A stretch of 64,000 bases of DNA. It comes from JBFMHP01 sp964557295. GTDB taxonomy: Bacteria > Pseudomonadota > Gammaproteobacteria > RBG-16-57-12. Location of the stretch: assembly GCA_964557295.1 (NCBI GenBank), contig CAZKZP010000015.1, forward strand, positions 1-64,000, in the 5' to 3' direction. The notes under the pieces are model-generated. The model worked only from the letters and a program-made list of their open reading frames with translations. It searched no databases and was not told the origin of the DNA. The position numbers and the translations under genes were made by a program. This document shows, one piece after another, positions 8,547 through 20,500 of the stretch; position 1 is the first letter of the stretch, and each line of letters starts with the position of its first letter.

Positions 8547-10541
8547 CTAAACTGTGAAATCACGATACGTTGTATATTTTACAGATGCTTTAGGCGCATG
8601 CCTCTGCCGTATGAATCGTTCGTAGAGTAATTGCGTGGAAATGATCCCGATCAATGCCATATTATCTGCATTCGAAAATTGCTGACCGGAAAAACTCTTG
8701 CATTTTTTCCACAACTGGCTGACCGCCTGTTCGTCGAACACTCCGGCCTGTTTGACGGAATCCGATCCCATCAGCGCATCCAACCAAGCGGGGGCACTGC
8801 TCTCACCGATGAACGCCAAGGCATCAGGTGCACGGTAAGGTTGTTTTTTGCGTGACAAGATGCTCTTGGGAACAGTACCTTCTGCGCACTTTTTAAGGAT
8901 ATGCTTTTCATCCAAAACCTTGAGCTTGTATTTTGCCGGCAATGAATTGGCGAACTCAACCACATTGATATCCAGAAACGGAAACCGCCCTTCAACGGAA
9001 TGCGCCATCAACATTCGATCGCCTTGCGACGACAGCAAATACCCGGAAAGCAGCGACACGATCTCCAAATACTGATCCTGGGATAGAAACGACCATTTGT
9101 TAAACGTTGCTGGCAACTCTTCGATTAAATTCTTGACCACATCACTACTGGTCACTGCGTGGCGTTGTTGTTTAGAATAAAATCGCTTAATGGATGATGT
9201 TGTTGACCAGCGCAGATCGTGGGAAAAACCCGGCTGATCCCAACGCTCAAGATTGCGCCCAAAAAATCTTTTTGCCATCGCTTGCTGGCCAACCGGAGAA
9301 CGCATGAGATATGGATATAGACGGCTCAACAACCCGGATCGGGTATCAGATTGTGGGGATCTTGCCCAGAATCGTCTGACCTTCGCCTCGCGAAACAGGT
9401 CATAACCGGCGAACATTTCATCCGCCCCTTCTCCAGTGAGCACCACCTTTATTCCACACTCCCTAACCAAGCGCGACAGCAGAAATAACGGCACGGGCGC
9501 GGTGCGCAATATTGGCCTTTCCGTATGCTCAATCACGGCGGGAAATGCGTCGGCAATGTCCTTGCGGGTCACCATCAACTCCGCATGTTTGCTTCCGAGA
9601 TGCGCCGCCATTTCATGCTGATAAGTGGTTTCGTCATATTCGGCATCGGCAAATCGCAATGAGAAGGTATGAAATGTATCCGGCCTGGCTTTCTTGCCCA
9701 GCGCGGCGACCAGTGAACTGTCCAGACCGCCGGATAGGTAGCAGCCTACCGGAACATCGGCGCGTTGCGTCCGCAGCCATGTCGCCTGCCGCAGCGCCTC
9801 GTGCAGAGCGTCTACCGCCTCCTCGATGCCGCCGGGGAATTCTTCAGCCTTTGACGTTGGATATTGAGGTCGCCAAAAACATTGTTCGTATGATGCGCCA
9901 TCACGGTAAATACGGTAGTGTCCCGGCTTGAGTTCGGATATGCCCTTGAAGACTCCCTGTGGGGGAATGATGGACCAGAAGGTGAATGTCTGCTCCAGCC
10001 CAAGCGGATCGAATTCACGCGGCAGCGTCTCATCCAGGGCGAAAATCGCCTTCACTTCACTGGCAAAAATGACTCGTTCACCTTGTTCGCAGATATACAA
10101 CGGGGCAATGCCAAAATGATCGCGCGATAGAACCAATTCATGTTTTTCTGCGTCCCAGATTGCAATTGCCCATTGCCCGTTGAAGCGCGCGAAACACTCC
10201 GCACCCCACTCCTCGTAGGCACAAAGCACGACCTCGGTATCGCTATGGGTGCGAAATTCATGGCCTGAAGCCCGCAGCATGCTGCGCAATTCGATGTAAT
10301 TATATATTTCGCCGTTGAATGTGATCCAAAGCCTTCCATCGCTATTTGACATGGGCTGTTGCCCGGCCGACAAATCCAGAATAGATAATCGCGCGTGGAG
10401 CAAGGCCGCCCGTTCATCGCAGTAGAGGCCGAACTCATCGGGACCACGATGGGTGAGCGCAGAAACCATGGCATCGAGATGCGCTCCAGGCACCCTGCCC
10501 TTGGCCTCCGTCAAATTTATGACTCCTGCGACTCCACACAT
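8547..10541 (-). CDS. Asparagine synthase (glutamine-hydrolysing) family amidotransferase
   Basis: The 664-residue protein begins MCGVAGV, with Cys2 as the glutaminase nucleophile exposed after Met removal. The class-II amidotransferase half continues through HRGPDEFG (31-38) and FNGEIYNY (75-82). The synthetase half has the PP-loop SGGLDSS (270-276) and VLTGEGADEMFAGY. It moves ammonia from glutamine to an adenylated carboxylate. Context (ACP, NadE-like, GNAT, exosortase-type acyl ligase) fits the amidotransferases of polysaccharide or lipid modification loci better than housekeeping asparagine synthesis. It is the first gene of its run. The Shine-Dalgarno before ATG 10541 is weak. Confidence 0.85.
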   Translation of the reverse strand: MCGVAGVINLTEAKGRVPGAHLDAMVSALTHRGPDEFGLYCDERAALLHARLSILDLSAGQQPMSNSDGRLWITFNGEIYNYIELRSMLRASGHEFRTHSDTEVVLCAYEEWGAECFARFNGQWAIAIWDAEKHELVLSRDHFGIAPLYICEQGERVIFASEVKAIFALDETLPREFDPLGLEQTFTFWSIIPPQGVFKGISELKPGHYRIYRDGASYEQCFWRPQYPTSKAEEFPGGIEEAVDALHEALRQATWLRTQRADVPVGCYLSGGLDSSLVAALGKKARPDTFHTFSLRFADAEYDETTYQHEMAAHLGSKHAELMVTRKDIADAFPAVIEHTERPILRTAPVPLFLLSRLVRECGIKVVLTGEGADEMFAGYDLFREAKVRRFWARSPQSDTRSGLLSRLYPYLMRSPVGQQAMAKRFFGRNLERWDQPGFSHDLRWSTTSSIKRFYSKQQRHAVTSSDVVKNLIEELPATFNKWSFLSQDQYLEIVSLLSGYLLSSQGDRMLMAHSVEGRFPFLDINVVEFANSLPAKYKLKVLDEKHILKKCAEGTVPKSILSRKKQPYRAPDALAFIGESSAPAWLDALMGSDSVKQAGVFDEQAVSQLWKKCKSFSGQQFSNADNMALIGIISTQLLYERFIRQRHAPKASVKYTTYRDFTV

Positions 10542-10795
10542 ATACGTTATTCAGCCCAACTAATAATGAATGACCACTTTCGCGGGATCAGGTACCCGTC
10601 ACCAATCTACTTCGATACGTCAACGCATCCTATCACGAGCGTATGCGCGGTCAGAAAAACCGCTCCGCCAGCAGCTTCGCGCATGCCTGAGGAAAGTGCT
10701 GGCATTGCATGGTCGGCTGCGGGCTTTCCGGCTTCCCACAGCTCAAAGACCAAAACCTTATTTCATTTTCGAACCGTTTTCGCCTGGTTTTTGGC
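10542..10795. other. Non-coding upstream region of the asnB-acp operon
   Basis: About 250 bases between the asparagine synthase start and the tRNA-Val terminator. No open frame with coding character was found. The region should hold the promoter of the asnB run, but no convincing -35/-10 pair was found. Confidence 0.5.
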
Positions 10796-10824
10796 AAAAA
10801 AAAAGCCCGCGATCAATGCGAGCT
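10796..10824 (-). terminator. Rho-independent terminator of tRNA-Val
   Basis: On the minus strand, AGCTCGC and GCGGGCT form a 7-bp stem (one G-T pair) around a short loop, followed by nine T. It lies 29 bp downstream of the tRNA. Confidence 0.75.
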
Positions 10825-10852
10825 TTAAGCATATGACATTTCATGTAAATTC

Positions 10853-10929
10853 TGGTAGTCGCGAGTGGACTCGAACCACCGACCCCCACCATGTCAAGGT
10901 GGTGCTCTAACCAACTGAGCTACGCGACT
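10853..10929 (-). tRNA. tRNA-Val (GAC)
   Basis: This is a complete 77-nt cloverleaf with CCA encoded. The acceptor pair is AGTCGCG/CGCGACT, the anticodon stem CCACC/GGTGG holds loop TTGACAT with anticodon GAC, and the T arm has GGTTCGAGTCC. It lies between uvrB and a terminator and could be co-transcribed with uvrB or have its own promoter in 10930-11015. Confidence 0.95.
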
Positions 10930-11015
10930 ATCTCGATGACGGGGCGAAGCTTAACACAGGTTTTGCGGCCAACTCAATCCATCGCAGGGATTTTTTCCAT
11001 GACCTCCCCCGCCCC

Positions 11016-13031
<2,016 letters not shown>

Positions 13032-13109
13032 CAGGGATTCTGAATCTGAGTGTAATACAGTAATATAGCGCTAATTTTTCGTAGACTGTTTCTTGACCGA
13101 GGCCAGGCT

Positions 13110-14291
13110 TTGAACATCAAACTTTCGAATCGCGTCAACCGCGTAAAACCCTCGCCCACCCTGCAAATCACTGCGAAAGCCAAGGAGCTGCGGGCGCAAG
13201 GCAGGCCGATCATCGAACTGGGGGTCGGCGAGCCCGACTTTGACACCCCGGATCATATCAAACTGGCCGCCATCGAGGCCATCAACAACGGTTTCACCAA
13301 ATACACCGCCGTCGACGGCATCCCCGAACTCAAGCGCGCCATCATCAAAAAGCTCCAACGCGACAATCAGCTCAATTACGCGCCGAATCAGATCCTGGTC
13401 TCCTGCGGCGGCAAACAGAGCTTTTACAATCTGGCCCAGGCCATGCTGGATCAGGGTGACGAGGTCATCATCCCCGCGCCGTATTGGGTGTCCTATCCCG
13501 ACATGGTGTTGCTGGCAGACGCCACGCCGGTGGTGGTGGAGTGTGGTCTGGAACAAGGCTTCAAGCTCACCTCCGCGCAGCTCGAAGCCGCCATCACACC
13601 CAAGACCCGGATCGTGGTGTTGAACAGCCCGTCCAATCCGACTGGCGTGTGTTATACGCGCACGGAGCTGGCGGCCTTGGGCGCGGTGCTGCGCCGTCAT
13701 CCGCACGTGCTGATCGCCAGCGATGACATGTACGAGCATATCACCTGGGCGAACGAATCGTTCAGCAACATCCTGATGGTCTGCCCGGATCTCTATGATC
13801 GGACCATCGTGCTCAACGGCGTCTCCAAGGCCTATTCCATGACCGGCTGGCGCATCGGTTATGCGGCCGGCCCGGCGCCTCTCATCCAGGCGATGACCAA
13901 GATCCAGTCGCAAAGCACCTCCAATCCCACCTCCATTTCGCAAGCGGCCTCGGTCGCGGCGCTCGACGGCGACCAGCGCTGCATCGAGATCATGCGCCAG
14001 TCCTTCAAAGAGCGTCATGACTATGTGGTCAAGGCGCTCAATAGCATCCACGGCTTTGAATGTCTGCCTTCGCAGGGCGCGTTTTATTCCTTCCCTTACG
14101 TCCAACCGGTCGTCGATCGCCTGGGCCTGAAGGATGATGTGGCCTTCGCCGACTACCTGCTGGACAAGGCGGATGTCGCGCTGGTCCCCGGCACCGCCTT
14201 CGGCGCGCCCGGCTACATCCGCATTTCCTTCGCCACCAGCATGGAGAACCTGCAAACCGCGATACGTCGGATCAATGCCGCGATCAAATAG
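13110..14291 (+). CDS. Pyridoxal-phosphate aspartate-type aminotransferase
   Basis: This 393-residue class-I/II aminotransferase of the thermophilic-type aspartate aminotransferase group (Igamma) begins with the usual LSNRVNRVKPSPT segment. No ATG precedes that segment, so the TTG at 13110 is the likely start, with AGG about 5 bp upstream. Substrate and cofactor residues are visible: GVGEPDFDTP (38-47), NSPSNPTG, and the PLP Schiff-base Lys240 in SKAYSMTGWR. It would interconvert aspartate and oxaloacetate with 2-oxoglutarate/glutamate. Some relatives also accept prephenate, so the exact substrate is not settled. It is a single gene divergent from uvrB. Confidence 0.9.
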   Translation: MNIKLSNRVNRVKPSPTLQITAKAKELRAQGRPIIELGVGEPDFDTPDHIKLAAIEAINNGFTKYTAVDGIPELKRAIIKKLQRDNQLNYAPNQILVSCGGKQSFYNLAQAMLDQGDEVIIPAPYWVSYPDMVLLADATPVVVECGLEQGFKLTSAQLEAAITPKTRIVVLNSPSNPTGVCYTRTELAALGAVLRRHPHVLIASDDMYEHITWANESFSNILMVCPDLYDRTIVLNGVSKAYSMTGWRIGYAAGPAPLIQAMTKIQSQSTSNPTSISQAASVAALDGDQRCIEIMRQSFKERHDYVVKALNSIHGFECLPSQGAFYSFPYVQPVVDRLGLKDDVAFADYLLDKADVALVPGTAFGAPGYIRISFATSMENLQTAIRRINAAIK

Positions 14292-14358
14292 CGTTTTTCC
14301 AACCATACGTATTGACCGCGGCGCATGGCATTTTGTAAGATACGCCCCGTCCACACAT

Positions 14359-14434
14359 TCCCCGGTAGCTCAGTCGGTAGAGCAAATGACTGTTAATCAT
14401 TGGGTCGGCGGTTCGAGCCCGTCCCGGGGAGCCA
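14359..14434 (+). tRNA. tRNA-Asn (GTT)
   Basis: A 76-nt cloverleaf with CCA encoded. The acceptor stem is TCCCCGG/CCGGGGA, the anticodon loop CTGTTAA carries GTT, and the T loop has GGTTCGAGCC. A terminator follows 10 bp later. Confidence 0.95.
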
Positions 14435-14444
14435 TATCGCAAAG

Positions 14445-14467
14445 GCCTGGTCTAACCAGGCTTTTTT
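14445..14467 (+). terminator. Rho-independent terminator of tRNA-Asn
   Basis: GCCTGG-TCTAA-CCAGGC forms a perfect 6-bp stem with a 5-nt loop, followed by six T. Confidence 0.85.
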
Positions 14468-14627
14468 GTATGCAAAACCGCCCCAGAATCTGCCTCAAAT
14501 CTTTCGCGCCTCACCCGACAATTATCTATACCTGATGGTAATCATGAGATAGCATCTTCTCTATCATCATGCGCGGCATCGCCAACATCCGGCCAACGAG
14601 ACTCCATCGCAATCTTTAAGGAACACC

Positions 14628-15710
14628 ATGCATCTTCGTGTAACATTCGCAGCGATCCAGCTCCTCAGCGCCACATGCGCCCTGCCCGTCCAGGCAAACA
14701 ACACACCTGCGAACCCTGCCGAAGCGGCTTGGATGGTCGCGCGCGCCGAGGTGCTCGTCGCCAGCGACATCCTCGACCTCATAGCCGAGATCCGCACGAA
14801 GCCACCATACCCAGCGGCCGAAGGACCCGCGGCGGAATCCGCCGATGCGGCTGGATCGGGCGCCACACCCGAGACATCAAAGAACGAATCCACGGCGGCC
14901 GCAAAAGAAATGCCCTCCCCCGCCGGCCAGAACGCGGCATCCATCATCGCCGATCCGGTCGCACCCGAAGCCACCAACCCGGCAGCCGGCACCTCGACCA
15001 AACAAGAGGTCACCCCGCCTGCCGCGCAAGCCGAACCCGCGCCGCCCGCTGCGCCGGCAAAGCCTGCAATCGATTTAATAGACAATGCTACGACACCCGC
15101 CGAAGGTGCCCCCGCGCCGAAGGAAAAGCGAAGCGCGCGTTTCGATACCGATCTTCAGCAATTCCGCCGCGGCAAACTCGCCTATTGGTTCAAGCGATAC
15201 GACAAGGCCTTGGCCGAATGGCTGCCCTTGGCGGAAAAAGGCATGCCGGAAGCACAAGCGACCGTGGCCTGGATGTATCAATCAGGTCACGGCGTGGAGC
15301 AGAATTACGCCACGGCGCTCGACTGGTACACCAAGGCCGCTGAGCAAGGATATGTCCTCGCCCAGCACAACCTCGGTATCCTCTACGAAAATGCCTGGGG
15401 CGCGAAACAGGATTTCAAACAAGCCGCCCAATGGTACGAAAAGGCCGCCGAACAAGGATTCGGCTATGCCTACCACAATCTCGGTCTGCTCTATCTCAAC
15501 GGCAAGGGCAAGAAGAAAGACAAAACAGAAGCCACCCGCCTGTTCAAGGAAGCGTACGCCAGAAACGTGAAGCAATCCGGCGACATGCTCGAAGCACTGG
15601 GCGTGGATGTCCCGAAGAAAAAGGCCACCGCCCACACTGCGCAACACCCGAAAAACGCCCCGGACAGCGCCACCACCGGGAAAGATGCAGCGCCACAGGC
15701 CACCCGTTAG
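14628..15710 (+). CDS. Secreted Sel1-like repeat protein
   Basis: The 360-residue protein starts at ATG 14628 after an AAGGA ribosome site. Residues 1-24 form a signal peptide (VQA/NN cleavage). Residues about 60-160 are a low-complexity Ala/Pro/Glu-rich linker. Three to four Sel1/TPR-like repeats follow at about 175-315, with the signature ALDWYTKAAEQGYVLAQHNL and its next copy QAAQWYEKAAEQGFGYAYHNL. The C-terminus is again Lys/Ala-rich. Sel1 repeats mediate protein-protein contacts, so a periplasmic scaffold is the reasonable guess. The partner is unknown and the neighbours give no clue. The reversed strand is also open because of the biased composition. Confidence 0.8.
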   Translation: MHLRVTFAAIQLLSATCALPVQANNTPANPAEAAWMVARAEVLVASDILDLIAEIRTKPPYPAAEGPAAESADAAGSGATPETSKNESTAAAKEMPSPAGQNAASIIADPVAPEATNPAAGTSTKQEVTPPAAQAEPAPPAAPAKPAIDLIDNATTPAEGAPAPKEKRSARFDTDLQQFRRGKLAYWFKRYDKALAEWLPLAEKGMPEAQATVAWMYQSGHGVEQNYATALDWYTKAAEQGYVLAQHNLGILYENAWGAKQDFKQAAQWYEKAAEQGFGYAYHNLGLLYLNGKGKKKDKTEATRLFKEAYARNVKQSGDMLEALGVDVPKKKATAHTAQHPKNAPDSATTGKDAAPQATR

Positions 15711-15815
15711 CCCGCGCATTCCAGAACCCCGCGCCGCGGTGACAACGGATCGCTGATCACGCAACGACAACCTCGATCACGCAGGTTGTTTTGACTGGAG
15801 ATCCTCTGACCCGAG

Positions 15816-17003
15816 ATGACCGCGCCCGAACTCACCCGTAAAGCGCTCCCGCGCACCGTGATCGTACTCGGCGTGGTTTCCTTCTTGAACGATGCCGCCA
15901 GCGAGATGATCGCCCCGCTGCTGCCGCTGTTCCTCACCGCCGTCCTCGGTGCGGGACCGATGATCGTGGGCTTCATCGAGGGGCTGGCGGAGGCCACCTC
16001 CAGCCTGCTCAAACTGGTCGCCGGACGGCTGGCCGATCGCGGCTGGAATCAGAAGCACATGATCTTCTCCGGCTACTTCATCTCCAACGCCGCGCGCCCA
16101 CTGATCGCCATCGCCTTCAGCTGGACCTGGGTGATCGCCCTCCGGTTTCTGGACCGGGTCGGCAAAGGACTGCGCACCACCCCGCGCGATGCGATGATCG
16201 CCGGGGCGGTCGACACCTCCAACCTTGGCCGCGCCTTCGGCTTTCACCGGGCCATGGATCATGGCGGCGCCATCATTGGGCCGTTGGCCGCCTTCGCGTT
16301 ATTGCAGAGCGGCGCGGAGATGCGCGAGGTGTTTCTCTGGTCGCTGATCCCCGGCGTGGCATTGCTGCTGTTATTGGCCTTTGGATTGCCGCCCTCGGCG
16401 CCGGCGGTCGTCACACAAGCACCGCGCCTGAACTGGAAGGCGCTGGACCGCCGCCTGCGCGGCATGATTGTCTGCGCCGGCGGTCTGGCGTTTGCCGCCG
16501 CGCCCGAGGCCTTTTTGGTGCTGTGGGCGCAGGCCCAGGGACTCGACATCGTCTGGATACCGCTATTGTGGGCAGCCGCGCACACCGTGAAGACCTTGAT
16601 CGCCATCCCCGCTGGCAGCCTGTCGGATCGGATCGGACGCCTGCCGGTGGTCATCGGCGGCTGGACGCTGCGCATCATCATCTTGTTGCTGCTCGCCCTC
16701 GCCGACAACAGCGTGATCGTGATCTGGGGTCTGTTCCTCGCCTACGCTGCCGCGCTCGCCTCGACCGAAGGAGCCGAGCGCGCGCTCATCGGCGATTACG
16801 CCCCCCGCGATCAAAAGGCCACCGCCTTCGGCCTCTACCACATGGTGAGCGGACTACTCGCCCTGCCCGGCGCGCTGCTGTTCGGCGCGCTGTGGCAATG
16901 GATCGGCATGGCCAGCGCCTTCATCACCGCCGCCGCGATCACCGCCCTGATGGCCACGCTGCTGGTGACGATTTACCGCGCCAGCAAGGCGGGGCCGCCG
17001 TGA
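15816..17003 (+). CDS. Major facilitator superfamily transporter
   Basis: This 395-residue protein has about twelve transmembrane helices. The MFS loop 2-3 motif is degenerate (GRLADRGWNQK near residue 72), and the central loop has GSLSDRIGRLPVV near residue 270, a clearer version of the same motif. The early segment FLNDAASEMIAPLLPLFL and the block FLDRVGKGLRTTPRD are typical of a widespread uncharacterised MFS group. The substrate cannot be read from the sequence. It is a single gene 105 bp after the Sel1-repeat protein, with no shared function evident. Confidence 0.85.
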   Translation: MTAPELTRKALPRTVIVLGVVSFLNDAASEMIAPLLPLFLTAVLGAGPMIVGFIEGLAEATSSLLKLVAGRLADRGWNQKHMIFSGYFISNAARPLIAIAFSWTWVIALRFLDRVGKGLRTTPRDAMIAGAVDTSNLGRAFGFHRAMDHGGAIIGPLAAFALLQSGAEMREVFLWSLIPGVALLLLLAFGLPPSAPAVVTQAPRLNWKALDRRLRGMIVCAGGLAFAAAPEAFLVLWAQAQGLDIVWIPLLWAAAHTVKTLIAIPAGSLSDRIGRLPVVIGGWTLRIIILLLLALADNSVIVIWGLFLAYAAALASTEGAERALIGDYAPRDQKATAFGLYHMVSGLLALPGALLFGALWQWIGMASAFITAAAITALMATLLVTIYRASKAGPP

Positions 17004-17269
17004 TGCCCCAACGCTGAGGCTGGCGGTCCAGGCTAGATTTAGCGTTTACTGACAGTATCCCATCGCATCGCAACCGCCCCAGGATCAACCGGTCCCGCCG
17101 CCGCCAACCTTGCTGCTGAGCACCTCGGTTGACAGACTCATGGATTCTTTTCGGAAGGCAGGCGATTCGAACATCATTCCGGCGCCAAGCGGTCGGTTCG
17201 GAAGCAAGCTCAGAACCGCATTGATACGATGGCAACGATAGACCGATCATTGTCATCTTTCAGTTTTAT

Positions 17270-17509
17270 CCCCTCACCCCGTCCCTCTCCCGCCTGCGGG
17301 AGAGGGGGATCCGTAGCCTCGATGAAGCGCAGCGCCATCGAGGAGGGCGCTGGTTCGGATAGGCTTCGGTCCCGGAGTGTCGTCCACGTTCTACCTCTCT
17401 GGATTCCGGCATTCGCAGGAATGACGGAAGTTCGATCCACATGCCTAAGCCCGTGCAGCCTCGCGCTTAAGCCCCTCTCCCGCAAGCGGGAGAGGGGTTG
17501 GGGTGAGGG
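17270..17509. repeat. Composite palindromic repeat element (MITE/REP-like)
   Basis: Two hairpin units face each other. The left unit, 17270-17308, has CCCTCTCCCGC paired with GCGGGAGAGGG. The right unit, 17472-17509, has CCCCTCTCCCGC paired with GCGGGAGAGGGG. The outer tails (CCCTCACCCC on the left, GGGGTGAGGG on the right) make the whole 240 bp bounded by near-perfect 24-nt inverted repeats. A third palindrome at 17401-17427 (ATTCC...GGAAT) is a degenerate version of another common proteobacterial dispersed repeat. A related single hairpin lies at 46891-46926. The rest of 17004-17538 holds no gene I can support. Confidence 0.7.
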
Positions 17510-17538
17510 CCGCGCCGTCGCATCGGCGCCGCCATCCA

Positions 17539-20500
17539 TCAATAACTCCCCACCAGATTGATGAACCAGCCCTGCGCGTCGTAGTCGAGGTTGGTCAGGT
17601 CGTCGTTGAACTGGGAGAAGTTGTAGCCCACGCCCAGTTGCAGGTGGTCGCCGATGTGCCGCGAGATCGACAGCAGCAGGCCGTGGCGTGAATCCTCGGC
17701 TTCCTGCACCGCCAGCCAGCGATACTCGGCCAGCCCATCCCAGTTGCGGATGAAGTGATAGCGCAGGTTCGCCGCCGCAAGGTGCGTGCGGGTGGTGTAC
17801 CAGGCGCCGGCGTCACGATCTGCGCGCAACTCGCTGCGTTTGGTGGCGAGCTTGCCGCCGAGCGTCCAGCGCTGATCCAGATCGTAGAGCGATTCGAGCG
17901 CCAGCACGTGGGCGCGCTCATCGGTCTGATTCGGCGTCTGTGCCTCGCTCGGCAAGTCGTGCAGATAGGTGTACTTGCCGATGAGGTTGAGGCGGTTCCA
18001 GTCGATCGGGCGATAGGCCAGACCCACGCCGATTTCGGCGAAGCGCGCGTCGTCGCGCGCATCACTCCGGTCATCGGTGTGCGACAGGTTGAGTTTACCC
18101 AGCCAGGTGTATTCCTCGCTGAGTTTGTGGCGCACGTTGTTGGTGGTCAGCCATTGCCGTTTCTCGTCGCTGCCGTGATCGAAACGGAATTCCAGCTTGC
18201 TGCTGATGCTGGTGTTCAGATCGCGGTGTTGCAGCGTCAAGGTGAAGGCATCGCGTTCGATGCCGCCGGAGACATCATCGTCGATGCGGCTCGATTGCAC
18301 GGAGGCGCCCAGACGCAGCGTCTTCGAGGCGTCGAAATCCAGACCGAAGACGTGCGCGACGCCCGCCTGGCGATCGCTGTCGCTGAACTGGTTCTCGTGG
18401 AACACACGCGTGCGATCCGACAGCCCGATGCGCTGGCCGACGGTCAGCACATCCTTGTGACCATCGGTGCGATCCACCGACGAGCTGTAGGCGGTATATA
18501 GACTGTGGCTGTCCATGAACACATAATCCATGCCCACGGTGGCCGCGTGTCCACGGCTGCCGCTGCTGGCCTCGGCCTGCACGCCGAGCTTGTCCGTCAA
18601 CTTGGCCTTGGTGCCGAGCGTGGCCAGATTGTTCTGCGCGTAGGCGTCGTTGTGCGTGAGTGTCAGTTGCAGCACGCCGTAGATGTTCACGTCGTCGCTG
18701 AGGTCATGCCCCAACTTAACCGCGCCGAGCGTGGCCGTGCGCTCATCACCGGCGGCGGGCGATTCACTCACCGCGCCGAGTTCGCCGGTAATCTTGGTGC
18801 TCTCACCGGCACGCATTTCCGCCTGGACGCTCAACTTCTGATCCTTGCCGACGCCGTCGCGGTCGTAGACGGTACCGCGCGCGGCGAGTGTGAGGTCTTC
18901 CGAGACCTTCATCTCGCCCTCGGCACCCGCCTCACGGGTCTCCACGCCCTTGCCGAGACTCGCATTGGCGAACCCGGCATCGCGCTGCTTGACCCAGACG
19001 CCGGCGCTGCCATCGCGCGCACCCTCGGTCATTTCGCCGAGATTGACGCGTCCTTCCACGCCATAGGCATTGCCCTCGGTGATGCCGCTGCTGGCATCGA
19101 GATTGCCGAAGCTCAAGCCGCCGTCGGTCGAGAGCACGCCGGTCTGGCTCTGCGTCGCCTCACTCTGGGCGTATTCGCCTTTGAGATAGGTGCCGCGGCC
19201 GAGCCGCGCGGTGACATCCACGCCCCGGATCTCATGGTCTGCCCCATTGCGGTTTTCGTGCACATAGGTGCCGCCGAGCGCGAGCTTATCGTCCAGCCAG
19301 GTCTTGGCGCGCGCGCCATACGCGAGCTCGTCGGTATCGAAGTCCGATGTCACATATTCGTAGTCGACCACGAGATACACCTGGTCGCCGTCGAGCGGCA
19401 TGTCCTTGATGATCGACGGCGCGGCCATGGCGCCGACCATGGTCAGCGGGCGCAACAGGATGATGCGGCCCTGCAGGTCGTCGAAGTCGTAATCGCGCCC
19501 GCGCTCCAGCGTGATGTTTTGCAACACACGTTCGCCGTCGCGCGCGCGCACCTCGGCCCGCACCTTCTCCGAGCCCTGCACCACCTGGGTATGTTTCAGG
19601 TAATACAGGCTCGCGCCGGTGCTGCGGAACTCGTTATGCGCGAGCGCGGTTTGCGGTTGCGAGACGAAACCGCTGACCTCGGTGCGCGGATCACCATAGC
19701 GCGTATCGGACTCGCTGCGGTACTGCGCCTTGGCGCCGTACAGGCTGCGGTTGTACTGCGCCAGCTCGTTGCCGGTGAAGCCGGTGTTGAAGTTGCCCCA
19801 CAGCGCGTGTGAGCGGTCCCACTGCACCTTCACGAACATCTTGCCCTGGCTGTCGGTGTCGTCGATGACCGTGGAGTCATCGCCGTAGACCGGATAGTAG
19901 CGGTCCGGATCGAGCTGGCGGAACATCACGCGCGGGTCCTTGCGATCGAGATCCTTGAAGATGTCTTTCAGCTCGCCTTCCTCGGTGTCGAGTTGCGCGG
20001 TGATCAAGTAACGTCCCCGCACCTTGCCTTTGAGATAGAACGCCACGCGGCCGTCGGCGAACACCTCCTCATCGAAGTGATCGTCGGCGCTCAACGGCTC
20101 GACGCTGCCGCTGACCGAGTTCTGCCCCACGGTGAGGTCCGCGATGCCGACCATGAAGAAATGCTCGCCGGCGACATCGACCGCGAGATCGCGCGTCCAG
20201 CGCTGACCGGCCTCATCGACCAATTCGAGCTTGAGGACGTTCGTTCCCAAGGGCAACACTTGCTCGACGGCGAAGCGCCCCTGCTCATCGATCACGGCGC
20301 GCGCGCCGTTGATGCTCAAGGAACGGTTCGCGGGCAGCCCTTCCCCATGGATGCGCACGCGGCTGCCGACGATCTTGATCTGCTGCTTGGCCAGCATATT
20401 GGCGCCGTACACCTTGTCCAGCGCATCCTTGCCCGCCTGCGCGGCATCGTAACCGGTCGCATGGGAGGTGATCTCCAGCGGACGCGGCGCGGTTTCATCC

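Noticed and set aside
13071..14354. A 427-codon open frame on the minus strand
   Set aside because: It is antisense to the aminotransferase and overlaps the divergent promoter region. There is no family resemblance.
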